NCBI GenBank assembly: GCA_945787595.1
Contig: CALZJV010000086.1
Coordinates: forward strand, 1 to 25,226
Length of the DNA stretch: 25,226 nt
DNA from: an uncultured Desulfobacterales bacterium
GTDB taxonomy: Bacteria > Desulfobacterota > Desulfobacteria > Desulfobacterales > JAFDCJ01
Direction: 5' to 3'
The position numbers were made by a program, and so were the translations under genes. The notes under the pieces are model-generated. The model worked only from the letters and a program-made list of their open reading frames with translations. It was not told the origin of the DNA and did no database searches. This document shows positions 1 to 10,800 of the stretch, one piece after another. How positions within the stretch are numbered: position 1 is the stretch's first letter; every line of letters begins with the position of its first letter.

Positions 1-96
1 AAACCTGACACCTGAAACCTTGAACAGATTTGATCTATGGCAGAGCCGATCACCTCTGACCTGGCCCTGAGGACCAGGTTTTCGATTTTGAATAAA
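1..96. repeat. Left copy of the 96-bp terminal inverted repeat
   Basis: Read as its reverse complement, this stretch matches 24923-25018 at 92 of 96 positions; the differences fall at positions 2, 13, 71 and 87. It contains an internal imperfect palindrome (about 60-80, arms ACCTGG/CCAGGT), and its outer end has the CTGACAC units seen in multiple copies at the right end. It encodes no transposase. It looks like a dispersed non-coding repeat. Its position at the very edge of the window suggests that an assembly broke here. Confidence 0.9.
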
Positions 97-192
97 TACA
101 ATCAGAGCTATTACCAACATTATTACGGAGACTAAAAATTTAGCTATTGGATTTTTTATGTCTTTGTTGTCTATTGTTATTTTTATATTCAT
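1..192 (-). CDS. Partial small single-helix membrane protein that runs into the repeat
   Basis: An ATG at 192-190 lies 11 nt after the TGA stop of the 628-aa gene, on the same strand and with the same AT-rich composition. The frame stays open for 64 codons to the window edge. The first 15 residues are Lys/Asp/Ile-rich and polar (MNIKITIDNKDIK...). Residues about 16-34 form one hydrophobic helix (KFLVSVIMLVIALIVFI), followed by a basic tail. From codon 33 on, the frame lies within the 96-bp repeat, so the tail is repeat-encoded. The tight spacing supports a sixth operon gene; the weak ribosome binding site and the repeat-derived C-terminus argue for caution. No family is recognised. Confidence 0.4.
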   Translation of the reverse strand, partial: MNIKITIDNKDIKNPIAKFLVSVIMLVIALIVFIQNRKPGPQGQVRGDRLCHRSNLFKVSGVRF

Positions 193-203
193 ACTAAATA
201 TTA

Positions 204-2090
204 TCAGTTGTTATCTTTTTTTACTGGCTTAAGATAATCAAAGCGCAAATTACTTGAAGATTCACCACGGCCCGTGCGTTTTCGTACTCCAAGCCAATTA
301 TACACTTGGCCACTATACCAGCGAGTACGTTGAAAGCTCTGCGTTACCCGGGTCCCTGCGCGTAGCACTTCCTCTTCTTCGATAAAATAGCTTTCTTTGG
401 GATCTTGGTTTAATCCTTGTCTTAACAGATTCGTACGCGGTTTTACTTTAACGATGTCCTCAGGCGATTGCCCTTCTAAAATCCTTGGCATGGAACCACG
501 TTGCAATCGTGTTTCTCGGTTACTGTTTTCATCATGAGTTGCTATAAAGGGTATCCAGTTTTCTGGCACACTACTCATCACTTTGTAGCGCAGATCTGCG
601 GCAGGTGTTATTGTATCATCGGCATCTGAGTCTGTTACAAACCGGGTAAGATAACGAATCGTATCTCGCGCCGCTTCTCGACCGGGAACACTTTGACCAC
701 TTGGCAAGGGTACATTGGTTTCAATGCCCCACACCATGTTGGCGACTTCATCGCGCGTTAGTTGAATCTCTTCTATTGGCTTGCCTTCTTGTATCTTGGG
801 TACCGATGGCACAACCATTAAACTCAGATCAGCGGGTAGTTCGTCTTGACCTGCAATGTCCATGGAATACATCGTCCAACGATCTGCATTATCATCAACA
901 CCTTTCCCTGTGGCTGTGACCCAATAATTCTCGCCAAATACATTCTTGACGGACATCCCTTTGATGTTTGCAATTGTGCCAGAGGGTACCGTTAAAGGTA
1001 ACAAATACCAATCATTTGCATAAACCAATCCGAATTCGATCAACAATAGTTTATTGATATCCGTTGTGTCTGGGTTTATATCACCAAAATTAGTTTTACC
1101 GTCTTCAAAGGCCCACCAGCGAGTATTTGGCATGCCGTCAAATTGAACAGGAGTGGGAATAAAAGACCTAATGATCGGCTTATCGAAATCATCAGGTAGT
1201 GTTGGCGAATCCGCAACATCACCTAACGTGTTTGTTTGCTTGTCTATGCTAAAATTATACCAATCAAGATGGCCATGATAATATTCTTTGGCATTAAATA
1301 TTTTTTCCTCTGTCTGGATTGGTGCTGAAACGGAAAACTGATATTCAAGATTGGACGGCAACCAAGCATCATTACCCTCCTCTTCTGCTGGTTGATAGAA
1401 CAGGTTATCAAACCATTGTACAAAGCGATCACCGAGGTCTAACAACGTATCGCGCAAACCCACATCAATCACGCCGACTGTATTTACATGCTGTTCTCTG
1501 TCTATCACTATATCGTCGTATAGTTTTTTTCCGTCAATATGTCTTACTGCCGTTGCAGCATATTTACGCCAAGATGTTTGCGTACCACAATAGTAAACAT
1601 CATCAGGATTGTCTGGATCGGGATTATATAAGCTAAAATTATCGATATACTCTTGCTTGATGCCTGCGGAGACCCCTGCTTTAGTAAGTAATTTTGACCA
1701 ATGACGCCCCATAAGCAGGCGTAAATCCAGTGTAATTTCCATATCCCCCGCTTTAAATGGAATCTTACGCTGCTCAACGTTTGTTTCTAATGGCACTGTA
1801 TCATCAAATCCTTCCGTTGGATGCTGAGCAGGTTGATACTTATTAAGCATGGTTTTATCTACATATATTTTTGATGACACGGGTGAGCCTGCATCATCAC
1901 CTTTGAACTCACCCATTTGCCATTGTTTCGTTAACATCCACAATGCATCGCGCACCTCTGCTTGCAAGGCGCGATCAAAATTATGTGTACGCGGTCGTCC
2001 CTCTAATCGGTTATGCAATAGTAAAAGGGGAAACAGCAATTGTTTATCAAAAAATTGCAACATTTGGGACGTTGTGAATTGACTACTCAT
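204..2090 (-). CDS. Conserved uncharacterised 628-aa protein (giant-protein operon, gene 5)
   Basis: The ATG at 2090 overlaps the TAG stop of the 1918-aa gene by 8 nt (ATGAGTAG), which suggests translational coupling. No signal peptide or membrane segment is visible; residues 17-26 are only a short Leu-rich stretch. The N-terminal signature RDALWMLTKQWQMGEF (about 47-62), followed by a GDDAGSP motif, and the C-terminal stretch with EEEEVLRAG, TRWYSGQVYNWLG and RTGRGESSS match, from memory, a conserved but functionally unknown bacterial family that travels with genes like its upstream neighbours. The middle is rich in aromatic and acidic residues and looks like a mixed alpha/beta soluble protein. 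It is probably a cytoplasmic partner of the other giant proteins. I cannot assign a function. Confidence 0.85.
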   Translation of the reverse strand: MSSQFTTSQMLQFFDKQLLFPLLLLHNRLEGRPRTHNFDRALQAEVRDALWMLTKQWQMGEFKGDDAGSPVSSKIYVDKTMLNKYQPAQHPTEGFDDTVPLETNVEQRKIPFKAGDMEITLDLRLLMGRHWSKLLTKAGVSAGIKQEYIDNFSLYNPDPDNPDDVYYCGTQTSWRKYAATAVRHIDGKKLYDDIVIDREQHVNTVGVIDVGLRDTLLDLGDRFVQWFDNLFYQPAEEEGNDAWLPSNLEYQFSVSAPIQTEEKIFNAKEYYHGHLDWYNFSIDKQTNTLGDVADSPTLPDDFDKPIIRSFIPTPVQFDGMPNTRWWAFEDGKTNFGDINPDTTDINKLLLIEFGLVYANDWYLLPLTVPSGTIANIKGMSVKNVFGENYWVTATGKGVDDNADRWTMYSMDIAGQDELPADLSLMVVPSVPKIQEGKPIEEIQLTRDEVANMVWGIETNVPLPSGQSVPGREAARDTIRYLTRFVTDSDADDTITPAADLRYKVMSSVPENWIPFIATHDENSNRETRLQRGSMPRILEGQSPEDIVKVKPRTNLLRQGLNQDPKESYFIEEEEVLRAGTRVTQSFQRTRWYSGQVYNWLGVRKRTGRGESSSNLRFDYLKPVKKDNN

Positions 2091-5000
2091 CGAGATTTAC
2101 CTGCGCGTATGCCACTAGGTTATTTAAAGCAAGGTTCAGTGTGGCGGTTAAAGGTAATGGGCTGGTCAATGACAAAATAGCAGGTAAAAACCGACTATAA
2201 ACCGTGTCATCGATATGATCGGGTTCTACCGCACGTTTTTTTGCCATCTCTAATGTTTCATGTAATGTGTTGACTAAATCATCCCATTGCCATGAACCTG
2301 TAAAATTACTTGGCGTAACCAACAGCAAAGTTTGCGGTGGTTCTGAATTTGGTTGGTCATAGTGGAAGGTCAAACCCGGTGTTTCATCACGCGAAGGTAT
2401 GACTTCAGTCCATTCGTCGATTAACAAACCACATTGTCGTTCAGTAGGTATATATGAATGGGCATCAGTATAGATACTGGTAAACAACAATTTATCTTCA
2501 TCAATCGAAAATGGAATTTCTTCACCCGGCTGCTCTGGATTAGGGATGTTTTGCGGATATTGCATACCTAACCAGTAATCATCTTCACGGTAAGGAAATT
2601 GTGAAGGTACTAAATTGAGCGTTTCTCCGCTAAAACCTTCAATATGAAATAGTGTATTTTCTATATGATTAAGCTTTTCCCTGACACGGCTGACTCCGTA
2701 TAACCAGTCATCCATTGGAAAATCCACGGCCTTGTCAGTCAATAAATAGCGCAAACTATGTTCAGAATCAGTTATTGTATTTTGCCACTCAGTTGCATGT
2801 AAATCCTCTAACAAAAAGTCTGGCACGATAACAAAATCTTCGCCAAGAATGACTTTGGCCGCATTTTTCTTCAAATCAATACTCGCTAATGCATCGCCAC
2901 TAGCCTCTGCGCTCGCAAGCAAATCAGTCGCCTTTGTAGTACGATTTGAGATCTCAGCGAGTAAATTTTCCGCCCCAATAAGCAAGTCTTGCACAAAGAC
3001 GTTAAGTTGATTCAGTTGTTCTTCGATTTCGATGCCGATGATATCAAATGTCGCTATTTGTGGACTTAAGCCTTTTATTCCAGAAATAACAGGCGTCAAC
3101 GTATGGTTAGTGTTAATGGGTGAAATAGTGTTATTCAGAAAATCAGTATATGACACGAGCTTAACCGTGCTAATCTCATTAAAATAGGCCTGATGAGTGG
3201 CATGATTATGTTGTGTGGATGAAGCCGATATCTTCAAGTCTGCCTTGGCAAGAATGGCAAAAAGTGCGATGTCATCGAGTGAGTCAGTTACCCCATCTAA
3301 ATACTCTTGCAGCAAGGTTTCACAATTCGTTTTATTCTGCTGCCAGCGCGTCAAAAGATCATCGAGTTTACGCTTATATTCAGTAAGCGTCGTTTGCTGC
3401 CACCGATATGCAAATCCAATGCCGGTTTGTGGCATACCAAAACGACTTACTGCAATAAATAAATTAAATGCATTCGTTAATAAATCATCAAGTTGATTGA
3501 TAATATTATCAATGTTATCGGCATCTATTAGTGCCTTGAGTTCTGTTGTATAGCTGGCTAGTGAATCAGGATCGCCTGCATCACGAAAACTATCCAACGC
3601 AATAATGACCTGTGATATTCGAGAACCATCTAACTCGAGTGCTTGTTCGTCTACTTTTGCGGCCTCGATGAATATCTTGGCATCGGCCGGTGAAAGTGCT
3701 TTAGACTTCAATAGTAAGGCGCGCAAACTGGCAATCAATGAACTGATTTCAAATACACTGAAGTTCCCATCAGTCAGCACACTCGTATATTCTATACTAA
3801 TTGGTTTATCTAAACGGGAGTCGCCAGCGCCGATAATATGATGTATAACGAGATCATCTAATGCCGTCATCGCTTGATCGCTGTCGACATTGAGCAAATA
3901 TAACAGATCGACATTCTGCAGACCGATATCACTCATTGAGACCACAACATTCCTGTCACTGTCGTCTACTCGTCTTTGGTAACTGGCAACACATTCGATA
4001 TTAGCAACTGGCGGCATAATCTGTGCTAACCAATCTTGGATTGCAGGCTCGGCAACCATGCGCGGTGTCACGCCAGGATCGCCAAGCGTATGACTCAGAC
4101 CTGGCTTTAAGTGTAAGGCGACTCGCTGCGTCAACGTTGTACCTGAACGTGGAGTTTTAATCACCTCCGGTGTCGGAGGGAAATTTCCTTTACTATAGGT
4201 TTCCAAGGTGGCATTCGCGCTCTCATAATTACCCAACACAACTTGATGAACACTTTCTGCTAAAGCAAGATCAGATAAGGCATCATTTGTATCAATTAAT
4301 TTTATTACTTCATCATTTATCGCTTTTTTTTCAGATGCTGGTGCAGTTGGCATATCGAGATTAAAGGGCGCCAGATCCAGACCAAATGGATATTCTTTAT
4401 TATTCGTTTTATCAATGTGCTCAAGAAACGCGACCGCATCAATAACATTCCTGGCTTCGATTTGCTCAATGGAATCAAACTCCGTATCGTCTTCATCCGG
4501 GGTTGTGTCTTTGTGTTTCTTAGCAACTAACGGAAAAGCATTGCGTATTTTGAAAATATATTGATCGACTTCGGCATCTGTTCGATCATGCAGACCACGT
4601 TCAAACTGATAACCGAATAAGGCAGAGAGACTCTGACCAGCTTGGATTCCCTCTATTATTTGCAAGGCGAGTCGTACTCGGTCTGAGGTCAATTTGATTT
4701 TTAATTCTTCCTTGTCCTCGGGATCCTCATTGGACAAATGCCCATTGCGTAATACCGCTGCCGTTACCGCATGATTCTGCGAAGGTGCAAGAATATAGCC
4801 GGCATTACTTTCGTCCTCTACTAAATCTTTACTTTTGTTAAACACTTTATCTAATTCTTCGGGTAGAGTAACGGGCTTTAAGACCTTGTTCTCTGGTTTT
4901 AAGTCCTCTAACCAGCCATATGCACCAATGTATAATCCTTTTGCTTCTTCAGAATGGGTTACAGCTGAATCAGCAGGGCTATTTGCATTGTTTGCACTTT

Positions 5001-7839
5001 CAAATGACAAACCGCGCATAAAAGCTAGTTGTAGATTCAGGAAACCTAGCACCCATGCATCGTATCGATAAGAGACGGTATCGATATGCTCCATTAATGC
5101 CCGTTCTAATCGTGCCGTTGGAACTTTTTCCAGTTTTTTTAAACCGGATAGCACATCTCTAAATGCAGCGGCTTCATCAATCGTGTGGATATTCTGCGCA
5201 ATATAAGTGCCAAGCAAAATTTCAGGATCTTCGGTAATCCTTTCGTCCGCTTTATATAAATACTTCCAACGACTCTCGGTCTCATTATCTTGTTCAATAT
5301 GAATAAAATCAGGCTCCATATAGGCTCTTTTAACCTGTTCTGGATTCAAGACGCCTTTATTCAGATGAAGCTTGAGGCTGGTATCGATATAACTCAGATC
5401 TAGGGCATGATATAAAAGAAGATACAATAAAGCTGAAGGCGTTTTATTGTCGATAAAATCATTTTGTTGCCGCAATGTGTCGTGCGACTTCTCGGCCGCA
5501 TCGATCAACCAACGAACGTAGTTTCTTTGTTCTGAGGCGTATGTCTGAATTATATCTATTTCTGAATTTGGGACGCTATCAATTATAGCGCCCTTAAGCA
5601 AATAGCTATTTTCAAAAAATGAGAGCTTAAAGAGCTCAGGAGCAGGGTTTTCTTTACCAATGGTGTAACCATGATGTGCTAACAGACCTGCAGCGGTTTC
5701 AAAACTACCCGGTAACATACTGAGCATAGCCTCATGGTTATAACTTTTAATATTATAGATATTATGAATCTGCTTTACCGTATTAGCATAGCGTTTATAT
5801 AACTCAACAGAATCGGGGTGCAAACCAATGATATCCAGAAGTATTTGATGCGCATCGCCCTGTTTACCGACATGTGAGACATTGAGTTGTTGTTGCGCCC
5901 AGGTTTTATCCATGCGCATAAGAATGGCATACAATTTTTCAAGGTAACTAAAACCGTGCCTAAAAATAGTAAAAGGTGGTGTCGTATCATCATCTGTGTG
6001 CTTCGAAAACCAGGACATGTTGGTATAGTTGTTAGCGGGCAAAATCCCATAAGGCTGTTTACCAACACGAATCGCTGGAATGAAACCACGACCGGCAACA
6101 AGGTGCGTAAAGAAGAGTCGTGTTTGCTCAATATCACTGTCATTGAATACTGGATTCATCATGCTGTCCATGAAGTGACCCATGGTGGCGGGCCATAATG
6201 CCTGTTGCATGGCAAGCGCTTCAGAGATATCTTTTGCAGAGTAGTTAGTCAGATTATTCACAGAGCTTGTTTCTATACCAAGCATATCCGCTAACCACTC
6301 TCCATCTGATTTATCAAACCAGCCAGTGGGTTTATTCTCTTCTTCTGGATCAGACTCAGTAAAGTCTGCTAGAAAATAATGATCGAAACTATCATCCGGA
6401 TCGTGCTGCCAGCTATACCCAGATGCATCGTCTTCGGTATTATTTGTCGGTGTGCCCTGTTTTAGGATGCTCATCCCTTTGCGACTAAATTGGTGTTGCC
6501 CGAATAAGTCTTGCAGCATTGCTTGTCCGTTTTCCTTACTTGCACTGAGTTTCACACCCAACACAAAGACTTTATCAAAACCTCGTTCAGCTTGCTCTGG
6601 TGTGAGGTCGATTTTGAAGCCCATTCCTTTGTTAACTGCTTCATCAAAGTCAAACATCCAATGCATTTGTTCTGAATAAATCAGATCGCCTTCCGTGATG
6701 TTTGGATCGGCATCGGCGTCTTGTTGAGTGGCAAGTCGAAAATCTTCGCCCTCTTCTGCTGCGGGATCGGGTCCAAGTATTAACTCTGGCGGTACTAAAT
6801 TGCCAAGTTGAGGATCGATATCTTGACTTCCATTATGATAAGCCATAAATACAAAACGTTCAGGTAATATACTTGTGGTCGGAGGTTGCGACCAGGCGTG
6901 TAATTTGGTTTCTATATCCTCAGTCTCCTCAAAGAGAACAAAAAAAACTCGAATAAGCGTATCCTCGCGAGTTCTATCTACTGGAGGAGGATCATTAAGA
7001 TTAGCTGGTTTATAGTCCTTAACTAGGACCTCTGCTTTCTCTTCACCGAAATCACCTACTAAGTTCTGCCAAGCTTGAGCTAGTGCTTGATTATTTGTAT
7101 CGGCTCGCCAAACGGCTTCCCAGTAAGTCTTTATTGAACCCAACTCAGGGTCAACAAGCGCTTCAGTTGTGCCAATCGCCAGGATTAACTCCCCAGCGTT
7201 AATTTTTGGTTCTTCATCCTTATTCAGTGGCACATAGTGATCATCACTGATTAACCAATAAGCTCTTCCAGGACCATGCGCCGCTGCCAGTGAACGCCAA
7301 GCGGCCCGATTCCCAGCGACATCTTTACCTGCCTTCCAACGTGATAACCAGTAAGATTGGGCATTGCGTATTTCAGTTTCAGATAAATCACTTTCAAAAC
7401 TGTTGATTGCGATATCATCCGGAAACACACGCACCCAAAGTTGATCTTTTGTGACTCCGTCGATATTGACTTTTTTAAAGCGCGTTTCTAAACGAAGCGG
7501 AAATAATAATATCGGCCATTTATCTTGTAACAATTTTATATTGTCTACAGGATCAGTAAAATCTAAAAATTCTGTTAGTTTACCCCATTCCTCCTTTAAC
7601 GAATTTTTAAAACTTGTTTTATTTGTGCGTACCGATTCCGAATATTCTTGCGCTTTTTCTCTTATTTCTTTTAATCGCTCGTCTTCTGCCTGTTGATCTT
7701 TAGAAATCTCGCGTAACAACTGATCTTCTTGCCGTTTGTTATTTGCAACTTTTTGCCGGGCCTTCTTCAGGCCAAGGCGTGACGTCTCACGATTGGCTCT
7801 AGCTTCATTAATCTGTTGTTGAAAATCCGTAAAACTCAT
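2083..7839 (-). CDS. Giant 1918-aa protein with N-terminal coiled coil (giant-protein operon, gene 4)
   Basis: The frame is open upstream to 7890, but I place the start at the ATG at 7839. That codon follows the stop of the preceding gene after 1 nt and has a GAGGG ribosome binding site 5 nt upstream; the longer form would overlap the previous gene by 50 nt. Residues about 1-75 are a Lys/Glu/Gln-rich, coiled-coil-like segment. Conserved signatures follow: LLFPLRLETRF with LWVRVFPDDIAI near residues 115-140, AIRVGKQPYGILP near 590, and a C-terminal region near 1820-1900 with TFHYDQPNSEPPQTLLLVTP and MAKKRAVEPDHI. I recall these as hallmarks of an uncharacterised giant-protein family. Long stretches are helical and acidic. 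No signal peptide, membrane helix or enzyme motif is visible. A structural or scaffold role is possible but is only inference. Confidence 0.87.
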   Translation of the reverse strand: MSFTDFQQQINEARANRETSRLGLKKARQKVANNKRQEDQLLREISKDQQAEDERLKEIREKAQEYSESVRTNKTSFKNSLKEEWGKLTEFLDFTDPVDNIKLLQDKWPILLFPLRLETRFKKVNIDGVTKDQLWVRVFPDDIAINSFESDLSETEIRNAQSYWLSRWKAGKDVAGNRAAWRSLAAAHGPGRAYWLISDDHYVPLNKDEEPKINAGELILAIGTTEALVDPELGSIKTYWEAVWRADTNNQALAQAWQNLVGDFGEEKAEVLVKDYKPANLNDPPPVDRTREDTLIRVFFVLFEETEDIETKLHAWSQPPTTSILPERFVFMAYHNGSQDIDPQLGNLVPPELILGPDPAAEEGEDFRLATQQDADADPNITEGDLIYSEQMHWMFDFDEAVNKGMGFKIDLTPEQAERGFDKVFVLGVKLSASKENGQAMLQDLFGQHQFSRKGMSILKQGTPTNNTEDDASGYSWQHDPDDSFDHYFLADFTESDPEEENKPTGWFDKSDGEWLADMLGIETSSVNNLTNYSAKDISEALAMQQALWPATMGHFMDSMMNPVFNDSDIEQTRLFFTHLVAGRGFIPAIRVGKQPYGILPANNYTNMSWFSKHTDDDTTPPFTIFRHGFSYLEKLYAILMRMDKTWAQQQLNVSHVGKQGDAHQILLDIIGLHPDSVELYKRYANTVKQIHNIYNIKSYNHEAMLSMLPGSFETAAGLLAHHGYTIGKENPAPELFKLSFFENSYLLKGAIIDSVPNSEIDIIQTYASEQRNYVRWLIDAAEKSHDTLRQQNDFIDNKTPSALLYLLLYHALDLSYIDTSLKLHLNKGVLNPEQVKRAYMEPDFIHIEQDNETESRWKYLYKADERITEDPEILLGTYIAQNIHTIDEAAAFRDVLSGLKKLEKVPTARLERALMEHIDTVSYRYDAWVLGFLNLQLAFMRGLSFESANNANSPADSAVTHSEEAKGLYIGAYGWLEDLKPENKVLKPVTLPEELDKVFNKSKDLVEDESNAGYILAPSQNHAVTAAVLRNGHLSNEDPEDKEELKIKLTSDRVRLALQIIEGIQAGQSLSALFGYQFERGLHDRTDAEVDQYIFKIRNAFPLVAKKHKDTTPDEDDTEFDSIEQIEARNVIDAVAFLEHIDKTNNKEYPFGLDLAPFNLDMPTAPASEKKAINDEVIKLIDTNDALSDLALAESVHQVVLGNYESANATLETYSKGNFPPTPEVIKTPRSGTTLTQRVALHLKPGLSHTLGDPGVTPRMVAEPAIQDWLAQIMPPVANIECVASYQRRVDDSDRNVVVSMSDIGLQNVDLLYLLNVDSDQAMTALDDLVIHHIIGAGDSRLDKPISIEYTSVLTDGNFSVFEISSLIASLRALLLKSKALSPADAKIFIEAAKVDEQALELDGSRISQVIIALDSFRDAGDPDSLASYTTELKALIDADNIDNIINQLDDLLTNAFNLFIAVSRFGMPQTGIGFAYRWQQTTLTEYKRKLDDLLTRWQQNKTNCETLLQEYLDGVTDSLDDIALFAILAKADLKISASSTQHNHATHQAYFNEISTVKLVSYTDFLNNTISPINTNHTLTPVISGIKGLSPQIATFDIIGIEIEEQLNQLNVFVQDLLIGAENLLAEISNRTTKATDLLASAEASGDALASIDLKKNAAKVILGEDFVIVPDFLLEDLHATEWQNTITDSEHSLRYLLTDKAVDFPMDDWLYGVSRVREKLNHIENTLFHIEGFSGETLNLVPSQFPYREDDYWLGMQYPQNIPNPEQPGEEIPFSIDEDKLLFTSIYTDAHSYIPTERQCGLLIDEWTEVIPSRDETPGLTFHYDQPNSEPPQTLLLVTPSNFTGSWQWDDLVNTLHETLEMAKKRAVEPDHIDDTVYSRFLPAILSLTSPLPLTATLNLALNNLVAYAQVNLDE

Positions 7840-7840
7840 G

Positions 7841-10800
7841 TTATCCCTCGGCCGTATTATCACATTTATCAGGCAACATCTCGGCCGCATGAACGCCCAT
7901 CAATACGGGAACTTGGTACAAAATATACGCCAGTTCCGCCGCATTTATCGAACTTCTCCATTGCACATGGCTGTCTTCTTTTATTTGCTGCGCCTTTTGC
8001 TCATCAATCTCCGAGTCACTCGTATCGGGAACTAAGATCGTTCGGGTGCCATTAATAGCAATAAAATCGCCTGCAGACACGTTATCGACTACATGTGACC
8101 ACGCTAAATCATTCCATAAAGGAACCTCGGTTTGACTAAAATCACTCGCGTCACCGGGAACATCAAATCCAAAGCGAGGTTCACCTGGGCGTTCTTTAAT
8201 GACAAAAAACCAACCGGCACTGTCACCTTCGCTATCACCACTGTCACCCTTGGCTTCTATTACATCCAGATCAAAACCAAAGAAGTAGATATCAGGTTCC
8301 ACCTTAGCTTCATATAATGGTGTTTTAATTACGACTTCCACCGGCTCGCTATCATCAAAATCGCGTGGTTTGGTTAAATCTATTTTCCCATCATCATCGA
8401 GTTCCCACTTGGCGCGATGGGCATAAATCACCGCAGTTGGATATTTTTTCAATAGCTCGCCGCGTATAACCAATACGACTTCTTCTTCACTATCGCCACC
8501 TTGTTCACGATGATCATGATCTCCGAGGTCCGATCGTCGCGACCAGCGATGCAGTTTTGGGATGTCTCTTAATTTTTCACGTAATGCTTCTTCACTAAGA
8601 CCTTCTTTATTTAAATACCCACTCGCATCCCAGAATTGACGGAAATAACTGCCACGTTGATCGGTCGGGAATTCGCGCCAGAGTAGTTCCCGTGAAAATT
8701 CGTGATTTAAACCCACCATATAAGATTCTATAAAACGTTGGTTGGTCTCTAATAAAGTGATTGAGTTAACCTCAATCAACTTGATATTCGGTACAAAGTG
8801 TTGATCAGATAAACCAAGCAAAGGCTGATACATCGGCACATCAATCTCAGGATAGGCCATTGCCGCAGTGAATGTTTCAGTAAGTGAGTCGGCAATACGT
8901 GCTGGAATTTTAATGTACCCTAAAGCGTATCTTGGGATCGTTACGTCAGGATTCAGACCAACAGTAATATCATTAATCACGGCGGGAATATTTAATGGTG
9001 TATAGGTTGGTGGTTTACCCGCTTGTGCAGTACGTTGCACAAAATCAAAGTTAACTCGCAATGCTTGTTTAAATCGTGTTGCTTCTGGACTATCCGACAC
9101 ACCGGTTTGTGGAACGTATGGATCACCCAGTTCAGTCACGCGAAAATCTGGGATAGTAGGCAGTTCATCCACTGACTCTGGGGTTTGTTGTTCAGGCAAA
9201 ACACCTTCGGCATTTTGTATATTTATAGTTAGACGCCGTAAAAAAATAAATAAAGCAATCGCGACCAATACAACCGTGGTGATAGCTGAGGTAAGTACAG
9301 CACCCGTCATTCCCATAAACAGTAACAACAGAATCAGGATGATGCCAACAAGCAACGGGACATACTGAAACCATGGATATTTTGATACTAAATCCAATAA
9401 AAACGTTGGGATATTATCAGGTTTTACGCTATCGGCTATATCGTTATGCGTTAGCAACTCATCTGGGACTTCGCGAGGGGGAGCCGGTGAGACTTCACCA
9501 GTGTTCACCCGCGCTATTAAGTTATCCTGTCTGATCGTTGAGTCAAATTCAACACGTCGCATTAAGCGACCACGTGGTCGCACCATTCTACGCATAGGTG
9601 CAGAGATTAGTGCTTTCGGAACAGTGCTCTTTGTTACACTATAAAAAACGGTACTGCCCGCAGACATAATCCGTTTTTGAATGGGGGTTGTGAGTTTAAG
9701 ATATTTTTCAATTGCAACACCGGATTTGGGTATGATATTTTTTTTATACCACACCTTTGTGGCAAACCCCGCCAATTTAAACCAATTGAAGCGACGGTTC
9801 GCATCCAGCACATCACCGACCTGCTCCCACGCTGCATCCATATATTCTTCTTGTTTATCTTGAATCACCGTTGTGCCAAAATTCGCCGCTGTCCGCCAAC
9901 GTGGATCAAGATTAAGATCATGCACCCAGTTTTCATTGTTCGCGACAGGTGTCGTACCATCGGATTCATGCAACAGCCGAGACGTTAATGCATGCCATCT
10001 GCCATACAAGGGTGGGGTAATTAACGGATCCGGATCATCCGGATTCTCATCTTCGATGACGATACCAGAGTTATCCATCGCTTCGGTATGCGCATCTGCT
10101 GTTGTCTTACTAGTATAATCTTCGGCTAGATTGATAAAAGTGGCTAGTTGATGTTGGAATTTGTGTGGGTAACTGTCATACCACTCGTCATAATTTTCAT
10201 ATTCAGCCGCTTCCTCTTCATCGAGGCAGGCAACCGGTATTTGCAAGGCACCACCGAGCCGTAATACTCCTTTTAATCGCGCATCATCGATTTTATCTAT
10301 GCCCGAGCCTGGATTTTGTACATCGATGTCACGTCGACCAACTCGACTGTCCGCGACTTTGGGTTCTAACAAACGAACCAAATATTCAAAATCACCCACG
10401 GTGCTGGTTCTAAAGTACCAACGATGATAATAGGGGAAGTTTTTGGTTTCCTGCCGATCTACACCATAATCTTCCCAAGCAATGGTATTTGCCTCATATC
10501 CAGCGACATCATCCGGATTAAACCCTAATCCCGCTAACCGCCCTGCTTCGAAGGTTGGTATTACAAAGGCATGATAAGCCGTACTCTCGCCTAATTTACG
10601 TGCGCTTAACAAGCGCGAATAAGCTAAATCTGGATTTTTGTCGAGAATGTTTTTAAATTTATTTATAAAAGCGGTTTCGTCACTGGAGATGGGATCATCC
10701 CCTTCCCCTACGACATTCTTATTTATATGTACATGTCCCCACGCCCAAAGATCATCTTTTGCTGGAAAAACCACGCTCGGATCAGCAGTATCTTTTAAAG

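Noticed and set aside
7840..7890. Upstream start for the 1918-aa gene adding 17 residues
   Set aside because: It would overlap the previous gene by 50 nt. The ATG at 7839 has a well-spaced ribosome binding site and follows the previous stop directly.
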